Positions 1-10,200 of a stretch of 64,000 bases of DNA are shown piece after piece (positions within the stretch are counted from its first letter, which is position 1; every line of letters begins with the position of its first letter). Made by a program: the position numbers and the translations under genes. Under the pieces are notes generated by a model that made no database searches, was not told where the DNA came from, and saw only the letters and a list, made by a program, of their open reading frames with translations. Source of the DNA: Dankookia rubra (GTDB lineage: Bacteria > Pseudomonadota > Alphaproteobacteria > Acetobacterales > Acetobacteraceae); assembly GCF_004355005.1 (NCBI RefSeq), contig NZ_SMSJ01000009.1:1-64000 (forward strand), given 5' to 3'.

Positions 1-1
1 G

Positions 2-577
2 CTGCGACGGGACTACCCGGCCATCGCTGCCCGGGCCAAAGCGCAAGGCGGCGCGGTCTTCTGGGGTGATGAGACCGGCCTGCGCTCCGATGACGTGCGC
101 GGCCGCGGCTACGCGCCGCCTGGCCGCACGCCGGAAGTGCGGGTCAACCACCGGCGGGCCAACCTCGGCCTGATCTCGGCGGTGACCAACAAGGGCGAGT
201 TGCGCTGGATGGTGCTGGACGGCGCCATCAAGGCGCCGGACCTGCTCCGCTTCCTCGCCCGTCTGGTTCGGGACGCCGGGCAGAAGGTTTTCCTCATCCT
301 CGACCGCCTGCCGGTCCATCGCTCGGCCAAGGTCCGCGACTGGCTCGTCGGGCGTGAGGCCGAGATCGAGGTCTTCTACCTACCCGGCTACAGCCCGGAG
401 CTGAACCCGGACGAGGGGCTCAACGGCGACCTAAAGCAGGCGGTGACCCGCAAGGAGCCGGCGCGCAGCAAGGCGCAGCTCAAGCGCGCCGTCGTCGGGC
501 ACATGCGCAGGCTATCGAAGCTGCCCGACCGCGTTCGCAGCTTCTTCGGGCACAAGACTTTTCGCTACGCCGCCTGA
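2..577 (+). CDS. IS630-family transposase, C-terminal part (cut by window edge)
   Basis: The frame is open from the window edge to the stop at 575-577, so the N-terminal helix-turn-helix half lies outside. The visible part is the DDE catalytic domain that cuts and joins IS ends: WGDET holds the first Asp, LILDRLPVH the second, and PGYSPELNPDEGLN the final acidic residue in the usual IS630 context. A GTG at 95 could be called as a start, but upstream codons in the same frame read as good transposase sequence (RRDYPAIAARAKAQGGAVFW), so that start is artificial. The catalytic half looks intact. I did not find the downstream inverted repeat. It marks the left edge of the sensory island. Confidence 0.9.
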   Translation: MRRDYPAIAARAKAQGGAVFWGDETGLRSDDVRGRGYAPPGRTPEVRVNHRRANLGLISAVTNKGELRWMVLDGAIKAPDLLRFLARLVRDAGQKVFLILDRLPVHRSAKVRDWLVGREAEIEVFYLPGYSPELNPDEGLNGDLKQAVTRKEPARSKAQLKRAVVGHMRRLSKLPDRVRSFFGHKTFRYAA

Positions 578-763
578 TTCAAGATCGCCCAGGCCGGATC
601 AATAGGGCTGACTTCAAATACGCCGACGCCAGAGCGGAATCCGTGCGGCAACCTTGTCAGCACGGCACGCTCTGCTGGCGGTTTCTGGAGCGTGGCAACA
701 ATCGCCCACTCGAGCATAGGCACTTTGATGAAGGGTTGCCGAAGGTTCGGACTCCCATGTAAT

Positions 764-1183
764 TCAGCGAACATCCGTTGGGCCGCTGCTGAGGATGTCG
801 TAGATGCGGCGCCAACAAAGCTCTCTGCCCTTGTTAGCGCATGCGAGCCGATGCAGCGCCGCGCGAAGGTCGCTGGCTCGGGCTGGGAGTTCATCGAGAT
901 ACCTCTCACGCGGCCAGCACCGAGCGAGGTAGGAGCGCAAGTCGCGCTGCATGTCCTTGGCTGCTTGGTAGGTCGTCTTTCCGGCGTACAGGAGGCGCGC
1001 GGCACGGATGGCCGCATCGCGCTCAACGCGTATTCGAATGGTCGGCAGTGCCTTCGCCGCAACAGGGCGATCCCCGCCGCCCGGCAACGATGCATTAACC
1101 GCAAACGCTACATCGCACCGGTCCCACTGCCGCATCTGACACCGGCCAAATCTCCATCGATTCGAAACGGACATTCCACGCAA
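764..1183 (-). CDS. Hypothetical protein, possibly a remnant
   Basis: A reverse-strand frame of up to 139 codons. I do not recognise a named family. The first about 50 residues look like non-coding readthrough, but from about residue 50 the sequence becomes protein-like: an Arg/Ala-rich helix, then YQAAKDMQRDLRSYL, WPRERYLDELP and a C-terminal helix with WRRIYDIL. No good in-frame start with a ribosome site is visible near the conserved part, so this may be a gene truncated at its 5' end by the transposon next door. Overlapping frames on the plus strand look like shadows. Function unknown. Confidence 0.35.
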   Translation of the reverse strand: MRGMSVSNRWRFGRCQMRQWDRCDVAFAVNASLPGGGDRPVAAKALPTIRIRVERDAAIRAARLLYAGKTTYQAAKDMQRDLRSYLARCWPRERYLDELPARASDLRAALHRLACANKGRELCWRRIYDILSSGPTDVR

Positions 1184-1481
1184 AGATTGCGTCGTTTCTG
1201 AGCCTGCAAGAGCGCGAGGCGCCGGGTCACATCACGCTAAGTCTTGAAGGCGACCAGCGCCTGGGGTCGCCAAACAGTTTTATTTTTTGGAACAAACGGC
1301 CGACGCTCCAGCGTGAAGGAGACCAATTCGGTTTTGTCGACCTCCATCCACCAACAACCCACGGCTAATTCATTTAAGGGCAATTGTCTCTTTGAGATAA
1401 TAATGACGGCGGATGTTGGCCTCCCTCCCCCAGGGCTGCCGCTTCGTAGCTTGGACTTTCCCCCCGGTCCGGAACTAAACC

Positions 1482-1871
1482 ATGCCCCTCGATGCCCTCC
1501 CCGCCCCAGGCTTCAGCCGCCGACACCTGCCGCCCGCGGTGCCGAGCCTTGATCAAGCTGAACGAAATGCTGCGGTCCATTTCGCGCCCCTGCTGCGCCA
1601 GCAGTTGGCGAACCAGCCGACGACCGACCATGCCCTGATACTGATGGTCAAAATGACCGCGGACCTGAAGGATACCGCTGTTCGCCTGATCGAAGCGGGC
1701 GCTGAGGCGGGCGCATTGACAGCGGGCGAGACGGCGCTGGCCTGGGTCGTCCAAGGCGTCCCACCGTCGGAGGCTAAGCGACGCGCCCTCGCCGTGCGGT
1801 TGGCATCCGCCGCAGCCGTTGCGTGGCGGCAGCATTGCCAGATCCAGCGTCTTGGCTTCCTGAACGCCTGA
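1482..1871 (+). CDS. Hypothetical protein (129 aa)
   Basis: Starts at ATG 1482 and ends at 1871. No signal peptide or membrane segment is visible. The C-terminal two thirds (from about residue 33) read as an all-helical protein rich in Ala, with charged helices around KMTADLKDTAVRLIEAG and GVPPSEAKRRALAVRLAS. I do not recognise the family. It stands alone between the IS630 remnant and the first sensor kinase. The opposite frame at 1374-1835 is the competing reading; I prefer the plus strand because its helices are amphipathic and its start is an ATG. Confidence 0.45.
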   Translation: MPLDALPAPGFSRRHLPPAVPSLDQAERNAAVHFAPLLRQQLANQPTTDHALILMVKMTADLKDTAVRLIEAGAEAGALTAGETALAWVVQGVPPSEAKRRALAVRLASAAAVAWRQHCQIQRLGFLNA

Positions 1872-2146
1872 CGGATCGGATCAGCGCAGGGAAGGCGGAG
1901 GCGGCGCAAAACCGGCTCCGCTGCATGTCCCCTGAGGCTCCCTTCCGAGCCGATACCAATGGCCGCAGCGCACGGGCCTGTTGGGCCAAGCCATGAGTGC
2001 CTGGTTAGGGATTGGTTCGCGGCCAGATGCGGAATGAGTGCCGTCGTTAGGGGCGGGCTGAAATGCATCGGAACCGCATCATAGCTTGCGATGACTAGCT
2101 CACTGGTAGATAATCCGGCATACAATACAATCGTTGGAAAAACAGC

Positions 2147-4300
2147 TTGCCGGCGGTCTCCTCGGAGCGATCCAGACTAGGTGGCCTGCGGGCACACATC
2201 GTCGCACTCGTGGCTGCATCCCTCCTCCCAGCCTTCGCGGTCGGCAGCATCGCCGTCTGGGCTGCGGTCGGCAGCTATCGTCAAGCCTTCGACGACCGGC
2301 TCGAAAGTACCGCCAAGGCGCTGGCGAGCGTAGTCGAGACCGAGATCGCCTCGCATACCCTCGCACTCTTCACACTGGCCACTGCGCGCGACCTCGACCG
2401 CGGAGGTGACCTGGCCTCGTTCCACGAGCGAGCGCGGCAGGTCGCCACCATGCTCGGCACCCGCCTCTTCTTGATGGCGCCGGACGGCTCACTGCTGCTG
2501 CATACATATTTCCCGGCGAATGCCGAGTTTGTTGACCGGCAGCAAAGCGGATCAATCGACCTGGTGCGACAGGTCGTTGAGACCGGCCTCCCAGCGATAG
2601 GCAACCTCTTGAACGGTCAGGTGACCGGCCGGTGGGTCGCGCCGGTCTACGTTCCGGTCATCAGGGACGGGCAAGTCTACGGCATTCTCGGGACAGCCTT
2701 GGAAGCCGACCGCATCTCGAGGATGCTGGCCGGACAAACCTTCCGCGACGGCGGCTATGCATCGCTCGTCGATGGGAACGGGCGGATTGTGGCCCGTTCC
2801 ACCGAACCCGAGCAATATGTCGGCCAGACGGTCCGCGGATGGGTGACAGGTGGCGCTCAAGAGGGAGAGGCCGGCACGCTGCGAGGCGCGAACCGTAGCG
2901 GCATTGAGATCGTCACCGCATTCCGACGCATTCCCGGCGCGCCAGGGTGGTTTGTCACCGTCGCGGAGCCGTTGTCCACCTACCATGCGAGCCTGCGAAG
3001 CCCGCTCGCCATGCTGGCGATAGGCGGCATGGCCGCAGTGGTCCTGGCGCTTGCCGTCGCGGTCTGGATCGGCCAGCGGGTACTCCGGCCGGTCGACTGG
3101 CTGACGCAGAAGGCGGAGCGCGTTGCGTCGACTGGCGGCGCCGCCCAGATCATGCCCGAGGGACCCCCAGTGCGCGTGCAGGAGTTCGAGCGCCTGCGCG
3201 CCGCAGTATTGCAAGCGCATGTCGCGCTCCGCGAAAGGGCGCAGGCCGTGGCGGTCGGAGAAGCGCGCCTGCGTGCCGTGCTGGACACCGCCGCTGACGC
3301 GATCGTCGTGACGGATGAGGGCGGGACGATGCTCTCCTTCAACCGTGCCGCCGAGGCGATCTTTGGCTACGCCAGTTCGGAGGCAGTCGGCCAGAACGTG
3401 GCAATGCTCATCTGCACTGATCGCGCTTTGCAGCAGGACGTCTGCCTCGCCACCTACTTGCAGACCAGCGAGAGGAAGCCGATCGGCGTCGGGCGCGAGG
3501 TCGAGGGCAAGTGCCAGGATGACACTATGGTGCCGCTCGACCTGTCGATCGCCGAATGGCGGGATGCCGCGGGTGGACGATTCTTCACCCTTATCATGCG
3601 CGACATCTCCGCCCGGAAAGCAACTGAGGCGCGGCAAGACATCCTCGTGCGTGAGGTGGACCACCGGGCGAAGAACATCCTGGCCGTTGTCCAGTCGGTA
3701 CTGCGCCTCACCCCAAGGGACCAGCCTGGGGCCTTCGCTGCCGCCGAGACACGCGTCGCCGGCCTCGCCCGCGTTCACTCGCTCCTAGCGGAAGGCGGCT
3801 GGTCAGGTGCCGACCTGCGCGCCGTGGTCGAGCGAGAGTTGGCTGCCTACAGCGCGATAGGCAACGGCACGGAAGCCGGCCCGGCAGTGTGCATCGATGG
3901 GCCTGCGGTCGCCCTCGCCCCGACAGCGGTGCAGCCGCTCGCCATGGTACTGCACGAGTTGGCCACCAATGCAGCGAAGCACGGAGGGCTTTCCACTCCC
4001 GATGGGCAGGTTGAGGTGCGTTGGACGATAGGTCGCAGGACGGGTGAGGACGGGCTCCTACGCCTGCGCTGGATCGAAGTCGGTGGGCCTCCCATTGCTG
4101 GTCCGCCGGCTCGCCGAGGGTTTGGCACGCGGGTGGTTGAAGCCACGGTACGCGGCCAGCTTGGCGGAACGGTGGAGCGGCGCTGGGAGCCAACCGGCCT
4201 CGGTGTCGAGATTACGGTACCAGTGGCGCGCATCTTGGCCGGCGCTGACGCATCCACGTCGACTACCACAATTCCAGAAAGGCGAGCGAGCGCCGCCTGA
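2147..4300 (+). CDS. Membrane sensor histidine kinase: Cache-HAMP-PAS-HWE
   Basis: A 717-residue sensor kinase, probably in the inner membrane. TM1 is at about residues 17-42, a periplasmic double-Cache-like sensor at about 45-283, TM2 at about 285-307, then HAMP (about 308-360), one PAS domain (about 373-490) and a C-terminal HWE-type kinase. The phospho-acceptor is H506 in EVDHRAKNILAVVQ; the N box is HELATNAAKHGG near 602, and the W-x-E feature of the HWE family is present in LRWIEVGG. HWE kinases usually phosphorylate separate receivers, and in alphaproteobacteria some feed the general stress response; no partner is encoded beside it. The start is TTG 2147, weakly supported; no better in-frame start precedes the first membrane helix. 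An IS5 fragment follows 134 bases downstream. Confidence 0.85.
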   Translation: MPAVSSERSRLGGLRAHIVALVAASLLPAFAVGSIAVWAAVGSYRQAFDDRLESTAKALASVVETEIASHTLALFTLATARDLDRGGDLASFHERARQVATMLGTRLFLMAPDGSLLLHTYFPANAEFVDRQQSGSIDLVRQVVETGLPAIGNLLNGQVTGRWVAPVYVPVIRDGQVYGILGTALEADRISRMLAGQTFRDGGYASLVDGNGRIVARSTEPEQYVGQTVRGWVTGGAQEGEAGTLRGANRSGIEIVTAFRRIPGAPGWFVTVAEPLSTYHASLRSPLAMLAIGGMAAVVLALAVAVWIGQRVLRPVDWLTQKAERVASTGGAAQIMPEGPPVRVQEFERLRAAVLQAHVALRERAQAVAVGEARLRAVLDTAADAIVVTDEGGTMLSFNRAAEAIFGYASSEAVGQNVAMLICTDRALQQDVCLATYLQTSERKPIGVGREVEGKCQDDTMVPLDLSIAEWRDAAGGRFFTLIMRDISARKATEARQDILVREVDHRAKNILAVVQSVLRLTPRDQPGAFAAAETRVAGLARVHSLLAEGGWSGADLRAVVERELAAYSAIGNGTEAGPAVCIDGPAVALAPTAVQPLAMVLHELATNAAKHGGLSTPDGQVEVRWTIGRRTGEDGLLRLRWIEVGGPPIAGPPARRGFGTRVVEATVRGQLGGTVERRWEPTGLGVEITVPVARILAGADASTSTTTIPERRASAA

Positions 4301-4434
4301 ATGGTCTTGGCAGTGCACCGAGGCACATGTTTCTGCGGCCCGATCCGATCGAACGAGACACGATCCCTATTGCATTTCAATGCGCTCGCCGCGCCTTTGC
4401 ATCCAACAAAACGTGCCGTGCTGCGTCGGTGGGG

Positions 4435-4743
4435 ATGGCGAAGCCCCTCGTCTCCGATGATCTCTGGGCGGCGATCGCGCCGCTGCCGCCTCCGGAGCGG
4501 CCTCGGCGGAATGGCGGCCGGAAGCCTGTCTCGGACCGACCGGCCCTGGCCGGGATCCTGTTCGTGTTGATGAGCGGGATCCTCTGGGAGAGGCTGCCGG
4601 CGGAGATGGGCTGCGGGCCGGGCATGACCGGCTGGCGACGGCTGCGGGACTGGCAGGCGGCTGGCGTCTGGTCCCGCCTGCATCTGGTGCTGCTCGAGCG
4701 CCTGCAGGACGCCGACAAGGCACCTCGGACCCTTAGCCAGTGA
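4435..4743 (+). pseudogene. IS5-family transposase fragment (N-terminal part only)
   Basis: The product starts MAKPLVSDDLWAAIAPLP and continues with GGRKPVSDRPALAGILFVL, the N-terminal domain typical of two-frame IS5-group (IS427-like) transposases, where this first reading frame carries no catalytic residues. After about residue 95 the similarity ends (LLERLQDADKAPRTLSQ) and no second frame with the DDE residues follows on either strand, so the element is truncated. An upstream extension of the frame to 4327 is not transposase-like. It cannot be active alone and marks past insertion downstream of the HWE kinase. Confidence 0.75.
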
Positions 4744-5179
4744 GCCCTTTCTGGTTGTGGCCCGACCGCGACCTTGGCGAAGACGTGATACATGTTCGGT
4801 TCCCAGGGGCCCGCTGCTGTACGGCTGCGATGCATGCGGTCACGCATCGACCATGCTTCGCTCAGCCGCACATGGAACAGCGGCATTCCGGACGACGTGA
4901 GCGACACCAGCGCTGCCCTGATCATCGCCAACCGCAGGATGAATCGGGATTTCGCTTGGCTTGGCGAAGTTCATGGCGGCACGGGCGCGCCAGGCTGGCC
5001 ACCTCGGCGAAACTTACCGAGTGCCCTGCGGAAGCTGGCTCAGGAGTGTGCCCAGCCTGCCGGGCCATGATGCCGTCGTGCTGCTGCGGCAACCAGGGTG
5101 CGTTTCGGTAGGTTGGCGCTCAGGCTCGCGTCTCGGCGCGGCGGGAACAATGTGTCTGGCCCTGCGTTCGCCCAGTCCA
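4744..5179. other. Non-coding stretch after the IS5 fragment
   Basis: 436 bases with no supportable gene. Short open frames on both strands lack recognisable domains and ribosome sites. It probably contains decayed insertion-sequence DNA and the promoter of the following VOC/deaminase pair. I see no tRNA, hairpin terminator or obvious inverted repeat. Confidence 0.5.
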
Positions 5180-5593
5180 ATGCCGCGAATCAGCCACCAG
5201 CTCGAAACTTCGCTTTATGTCGCCGACCTGGACAGGGCGGAGGCGTTTTACCACCGCATCTTCGGCTTCGAGACCTTCCTGCGCGACGACCGCATGGCGG
5301 GGCTCGGTGTCCCGGGCGGCTCCATCCTGCTTCTGTTCCGCCGGGGCGGCTCCGTCGAGCCCTCGCCGACGCCGACCGGGGACATCCCGCCGCACGACGC
5401 GAGCGGCGAACAGCATATCGCCTTCGCCATCCCGGTGGGCGAGCTTCCGACCTGGGAGGAACACCTGATGCGCATGGGCGTGCCGATCGAGTCCCGCGTG
5501 ACCTGGCCGCGCGGCGGTGTCAGCCTTTATTTCCGCGACCCCGACCGGCATTCGCTGGAAGTGGCGACCCCAGGCCTGTGGCCGAGCTACTGA
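5180..5593 (+). CDS. VOC-family (glyoxalase/dioxygenase-fold) protein
   Basis: 137 residues, one vicinal-oxygen-chelate module. It begins ISHQLETSLYVADLDRAEAF and ends FRDPDRHSLEVATPG, the two beta-alpha-beta-beta-beta halves of the fold. His6 in the first strand, His79 (EQHIAF) and Glu127 (SLEV) sit where VOC enzymes carry metal ligands, so metal binding is likely. Substrate unknown: members include glyoxalases, fosfomycin-type resistance enzymes and dioxygenases. The ATG at 5180 is chosen because the domain starts immediately after it; the frame is open further upstream but without protein-like sequence. Its stop overlaps the start of the deaminase gene by one base (TGATG), so the two are translationally coupled. 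Confidence 0.85.
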   Translation: MPRISHQLETSLYVADLDRAEAFYHRIFGFETFLRDDRMAGLGVPGGSILLLFRRGGSVEPSPTPTGDIPPHDASGEQHIAFAIPVGELPTWEEHLMRMGVPIESRVTWPRGGVSLYFRDPDRHSLEVATPGLWPSY

Positions 5594-6105
5594 TGAGCGG
5601 CGAAGCGGCCGACCAGGCCGAGCAGGATGCCGCCTTCATGCGCCGGGCCATCGAGCTCGCCGAGCGGGCCGAACGCGTGCCGGGCACCTCGCCGATCGGC
5701 TGCATCATTGTCCAGGACGGCCGCGTCATCGCCGAGGGGCACAACGAGGTCGACCTGCGGCACGACCCCACCGCGCATGCCGAGGTCGTGGCGATGCGGC
5801 GGGCCGGGGAGGCGCTCGGCGTCTCGCAGTTCCCCGGCGCGGTGCTCTACTCGACCCTGCAGCCCTGCGGCATGTGCTCCATGGCGTCGATCTGGGCGAA
5901 GATCGGTCGGATCGTCTACGGCGCTGGGCGCGATGACGTGCACCAGATGTATTTTGAGGGCCGCGACCTGAACACGGTGGACTTCGTGGTGGACGCCTAT
6001 CGCGACGACTTCTCCCTCACGGGCGGCGTGCTGCGGCGGGAATGCGCCAGGCTCTATCATCAGCCAGGCGAGGACGTGCCCGAGGAGGAGCAGGCAAACA
6101 TCTGA
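5593..6105 (+). CDS. Nucleoside deaminase (cytidine-deaminase fold, zinc)
   Basis: 170-residue zinc-dependent deaminase. The catalytic motifs are complete: HAE at 61-63 (His ligand and general-base Glu) and PCGMC at 91-95 (two Cys ligands). The overall pattern (MRRAIELAERA, GTSPIGCIIVQDGRVIAEG) places it in the CMP/dCMP, guanine or tRNA-adenosine deaminase group, and within it closest to guanine/nucleoside deaminases rather than TadA; the exact base is not decided by sequence alone. Expected to be cytosolic. It overlaps the VOC gene by one base. The acidic tail (EDVPEEEQANI) is not part of the fold. Confidence 0.88.
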   Translation: MSGEAADQAEQDAAFMRRAIELAERAERVPGTSPIGCIIVQDGRVIAEGHNEVDLRHDPTAHAEVVAMRRAGEALGVSQFPGAVLYSTLQPCGMCSMASIWAKIGRIVYGAGRDDVHQMYFEGRDLNTVDFVVDAYRDDFSLTGGVLRRECARLYHQPGEDVPEEEQANI

Positions 6106-6821
6106 AGCCCGGAGCGGCAGGCAGCCGGCCTGACCAAGTCCTGCCGCGGCTGCGTTGTTCGGGTCCAAGGTCGTGGCGATGCGGGAGCTCACGGCTGGTA
6201 CCCAGGATATCACCTCGGTCCGGTCAGCCCCGCAGCCGAGCGCCCGGTCCACTTAATTGCCCCGCGCGACGGGGCCGCAAGCTGGATTTGCCGATTCGAT
6301 CCATTGATAGTGCTGAGGGACTTCCGGCCCGGGTGGAATCCAGGTCCGCCAGCCGACCCGTCATTCCCGGCCCCATCCCTGCCTGACGCGGGTGCTCCAC
6401 AGCGCCGCACCGCCGACTTTCGTCGGTACCTGGGACCACCTTGTCCGTCACCGCACAACTGCAGCTTCCGACTGCATCCGCCAGGGCAAATGGTTGCGCC
6501 GGTTGGCCGGGCAGGCTTCCACGGAGGCCCGAACACCTCCGGTGCGCGAGAAGCCCGCTGTGGCCTCCGGCAAACGGCATTACGCTCGCAATGCGCTGAC
6601 CTTTCGGCAAGCGAGCCTTGTCACCGACTAACCAACTGCCGGCGCCGCTGCCGGCCGCTCCGACAGCGGATGAACCAGCCGGGGCTGTCCTGCCGGGAGG
6701 AGCGCCCTCGCCTCCCTGCCCTTCGATCGGACCGGCGCCGACCCGGCTCACCAGGTGTCGCGCGGCCATGCCGCCGGCCGCCGCTCCTGGTCTTCCGCCG
6801 CTGGGTTCCTCCCGGCGGGTA
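6106..6821. other. Long intergenic stretch between converging genes
   Basis: 716 bases between the deaminase (plus strand) and the end of the PYP gene (minus strand). All open frames here are GC-driven shadows with biased Arg/Pro/Gly composition. I found no tRNA, no clear terminator with a T-run and no repeat. It may hold decayed sequence. Confidence 0.5.
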
Positions 6822-7223
6822 TCAGCTATTCGCCACGGTCCCCTCGCGCCGCATGAAGATCCAGCATCCGCCGCCCACGGCGGATTGCACCCGCACGCGC
6901 AGCGACCGCTCGGCATCGGCGAAGTCGCCGGTCCATCCGAACTCGAGGTCGAGCGTGCCGCCGGCCAGAGCCTTCTCGATCCGGCCGCGGTAGCGCGGCG
7001 TATCCATACAGGGCGCCACCTCGCGGAAGAATTCCAGCCCGAGCCGCGGCCGCTCGCCCGAACCCGACAGGCGCCGCTCCGCCCCGCTGTAGACCCGCAC
7101 CACCCCTTCGGCATCGAGGCGGATGGCGCCGAAGGGCAGGTCGTCGAGCGCCTGGACGGGAAGCCCTTCGATGGCGCGGGCGAGATCCGGCTGATCGAAG
7201 CTGGGCAGGGTGGCTGGGGTCAC
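6822..7223 (-). CDS. pyp: Photoactive yellow protein (PYP) homologue, stand-alone PAS photoreceptor
   Basis: 133 residues, close to the 125 of classical PYP. Hallmarks are in order: FGAIRLDAEG (32-41; FGAIQLD in Halorhodospira halophila PYP), Tyr45, Glu49, Ser53 and FFREVAPCMD with Cys72. With a constant offset of three these match PYP Tyr42, Glu46, Thr50 and the p-coumaroyl-binding Cys69; Arg52 is replaced by Ser55. The C-terminal strands (RVRVQSAVGGGCWIFMRR) also match. The start is GTG at 7223, preceded by GAGGA eight bases upstream, which overlaps the end of the seven-PAS kinase gene: the kinase stop is at 7236-7234, ten bases away, so the two are almost certainly co-transcribed. No tyrosine ammonia-lyase or p-coumarate ligase gene, needed for the chromophore, is in the window. 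Function as a photosensor is inferred from conserved residues. Confidence 0.85.
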   Translation of the reverse strand: MTPATLPSFDQPDLARAIEGLPVQALDDLPFGAIRLDAEGVVRVYSGAERRLSGSGERPRLGLEFFREVAPCMDTPRYRGRIEKALAGGTLDLEFGWTGDFADAERSLRVRVQSAVGGGCWIFMRREGTVANS

Positions 7224-7233
7224 GGCAGGATCC

Positions 7234-10200
7234 TCACACCGAATCAGAGAAGAACGCGAGGCCGACAAGATGAGTCGGCCTGGCCCGGCCGTCCTCGGCG
7301 AGCGGCAGCAACAGGCGCTCGAAGTAGACCGGCTCGCCGCCGTCGCCGAAGCGAAGGCGCGCATAGTCGTGGCAAGGGACACCGAGGCGGGCACACCGAT
7401 GATAGGCATCGCCGAGCCCGCCGAACACCTCGTCCTCCTCAAGGTCATCGCCGACTTCCTCGCCCACCAGCGGGCGGTTGAGTCGCCGGCCCAGCGCGGC
7501 GCCGACCCGGACGAAGCGCATGCGCGGTGCGCCGTCCTCGCCGCCCTCGAGCGCCACGGTATAGGCGTGGTCGGCCTCGACCTGCTTGGCCATGTCCAGC
7601 GCCTCGGGCGTCGGCAGGGTGTCCGCGCCTCCTGCTTCGCGCAGGGCGCGCCAGGCCAGGTAGGCCCGGCTCAGTTCCGGTCGGCCCAGGCGCATGAGCG
7701 TCCTCTCGTGCAGCGATGTCGGCAGCCGGCCGAGCGCGGACAGCACGCGCCGGGACAGTTCGACCGGGGTGAAGGGCTTGGTGAGGACCACCTCGCCCGC
7801 GAGCCCGGCACGGTCGCCGTAGCCGCTGACGAACAGGATCGGGATGCCGGGCCGATCGGCCCGCAGCCGCATGGCGAGGTCGGGCCCACGCCCGCCCGGC
7901 ATGATGATGTCGGTGACGACCAGGTCGAGCCGGGCGGCGACGCTCGCCTGCACCACCGCCGAGGCCATGCCGTCCGCCTCGATCACCTCGTAGCCGAGGT
8001 CGCGCAGGAGGGTCGCGGTCATCAGCCGGACCTGGTCGTCATCGTCCACGACGAGGACGGTCGCCGAACCGTGCAGCGCCGGATCCGGCTCCCGCTCGGC
8101 TTCGGCAGCCTCCGCCGCGGTGGCCCCGACGGCACGCGGCAGCCAGATCTCCGCCGTCGTGCCCTCACCCGGCGCACCGAGCAGGCGGAGCGCACCGCCG
8201 GACTGCCGGGCGAAGCCGTAGACCATGGCCAACCCGAGGCCGGTGCCCTGGCCGCGCGGCTTGGTGGTGAAGAAGGGCTCGGCCGCCCGGGCCATGACTT
8301 CCGGCGCCATGCCCGGTCCGTTGTCCCGCGTGGACACCACGACGTAGTCCCGGTTCGGGTCCAGCCCCTGCGGGCGCTCCGCGCCGGGGGCGGCAGCCGC
8401 ATTGCGGGTTGCGACCGCCAGGCTCCCGACGCCGTCCATGGCATCGCGCGCGTTCACCGCGAGGTTCAGCAACGCCACCTCCAGCCGGTGCGGGTCGGTC
8501 AGGACCGGCCAGGTGTCGGGATCGGCATGCAGCGCCAGGATGACCCCGGTGCCCACGGCGCGGCGCAGCATCTGGTCGACCTCATCCAGGATCCGCGCGG
8601 GCAGGACCACAGCCGGGATGAGCTCCTCGCGCCGCGCGAAGGCCATGAGCTGGCGGATCAGCGCCGCCGCCCGTTCGGCCGCGCGCTCCCCGGCCGAGGC
8701 CAGCGTCAGGATCTGCGCATTGCCCTCGGCCCGCCGGGCGATCAGCCGCAGGCTGCCCATGACGGCGGCGAGGACGTTGTTGAAGTCGTGCGCCACGCTG
8801 CCGGTGAGCTGGCCGAGCGCCTCGAGCTTCTGCGCCTGCGCAAGGGCGGCCTGGGCTTCCTCCCGCCGCCGCATCTCGGCCCGCAGCTCCTCCGCCGCCT
8901 CGTCGAGCGCCCTGGTGCGCTCGGCGATGCGGTCCTCGAGCTCGGTATTGGCACGCCCCAGCGCGGCCTCCGCCTGCTTGGCCGCGGTGACGTCGAGGCT
9001 GATGCCGAGCATGCGCACGGGCCGCCCGTCCCGCCCCGGCAGGACCACGCCGCGGCTCAGCAGCCAGCGCACCGTGCCGCCTGCCGGCAGAACGCGGTAC
9101 TCGGCCTCATAGCGGCCATCCCCCGCGACGGCGGCCTGCACGGCCGCGTCGGCGCCGGCGCGGTCCTCGGGATGCACCGCCTCGCGCCAGATCGCGTAGG
9201 ACAACGCCGCGTCGCCCGGCTCGATGCCGTGCAGGGCGAAGTTCCGCGGCGACCAGCGGCACTCCCCGGTTTCGAGGTTCCAGTCCCAGGCCCCGACCGC
9301 CGCGGCCTCCTGCGTCAGGCGCAGCCGCTCCTCGCTCTCGCGCAGCCGCAGCTCGTCCGCCCGCCGCGCGGTGACGTCGAGCGCGGCCACCACGCCGCCG
9401 ATGATGCGCCCTTCCGCGTCGCGGATCGGGGCCGCATTGTTGAGGAAGTAGCGGTGCTCACCGGAGCCGAAGCGGGCGCATTCCAACATCTCGTCCCGGG
9501 TCACCTCGCCCCGGAGCAGGGCCCGCGTCATGGCCCAGTCCTCCGCCAGGATGCGCTGGCCCGTCTCGGGCCACCAGGCGACCCAATCGGAGTAGCCCTC
9601 CCAACCCGTCGTCTCGGGAGGGACGCCCCAGAGCTCCCGCAGCGCGGCATTGTCCCGCAGGATCCGGCCCTTGGCATCGGCGATGGCGACGCCGACCGGC
9701 AGGGCGTCGAGCACGGCGGAGAGCGTCGCCTCGCTCTCGCGCAGCGCCTGCTCGGCCCGGCGCTGCGCGGTGACGTCGATCAGCGCCTCGAAGACGAGGG
9801 CGGCCTTTCCCTCCGGGCTGCGGCGCAGCGCCTTGCGGGCGGCGACGACGATTTCCTTGCCCGTCCGCGTGCGGTGCCGCAGGTCGCCCGACCAAGCGCC
9901 GGCGCGCTCCAGCGCCGCCTCGACCTCGGCCAGCGGCACGGGAGATTCGGCGCCGAGCAGCCGGTGCGACACCTGGCCGACCGCCTCCTCGGCGGTCCAG
10001 CCATAGAGCCGTTCGCAGCCGTCCGACCAGTAGCGGATGGTGCCGTCGAGGTCGCGTGCCATGAAGGCGCCGAGGTCGAGGGTCGCCAGCAGGTCGCGCA
10101 GCCGCGCCCGGTCCGCCGCCAGCCCCGGTTCGGCCTGCTGCTCGGCGGTGACCGCGCGCACCGTGATGCTGACGCCCCAGATCCCGCCCGCCTCGTCGCT

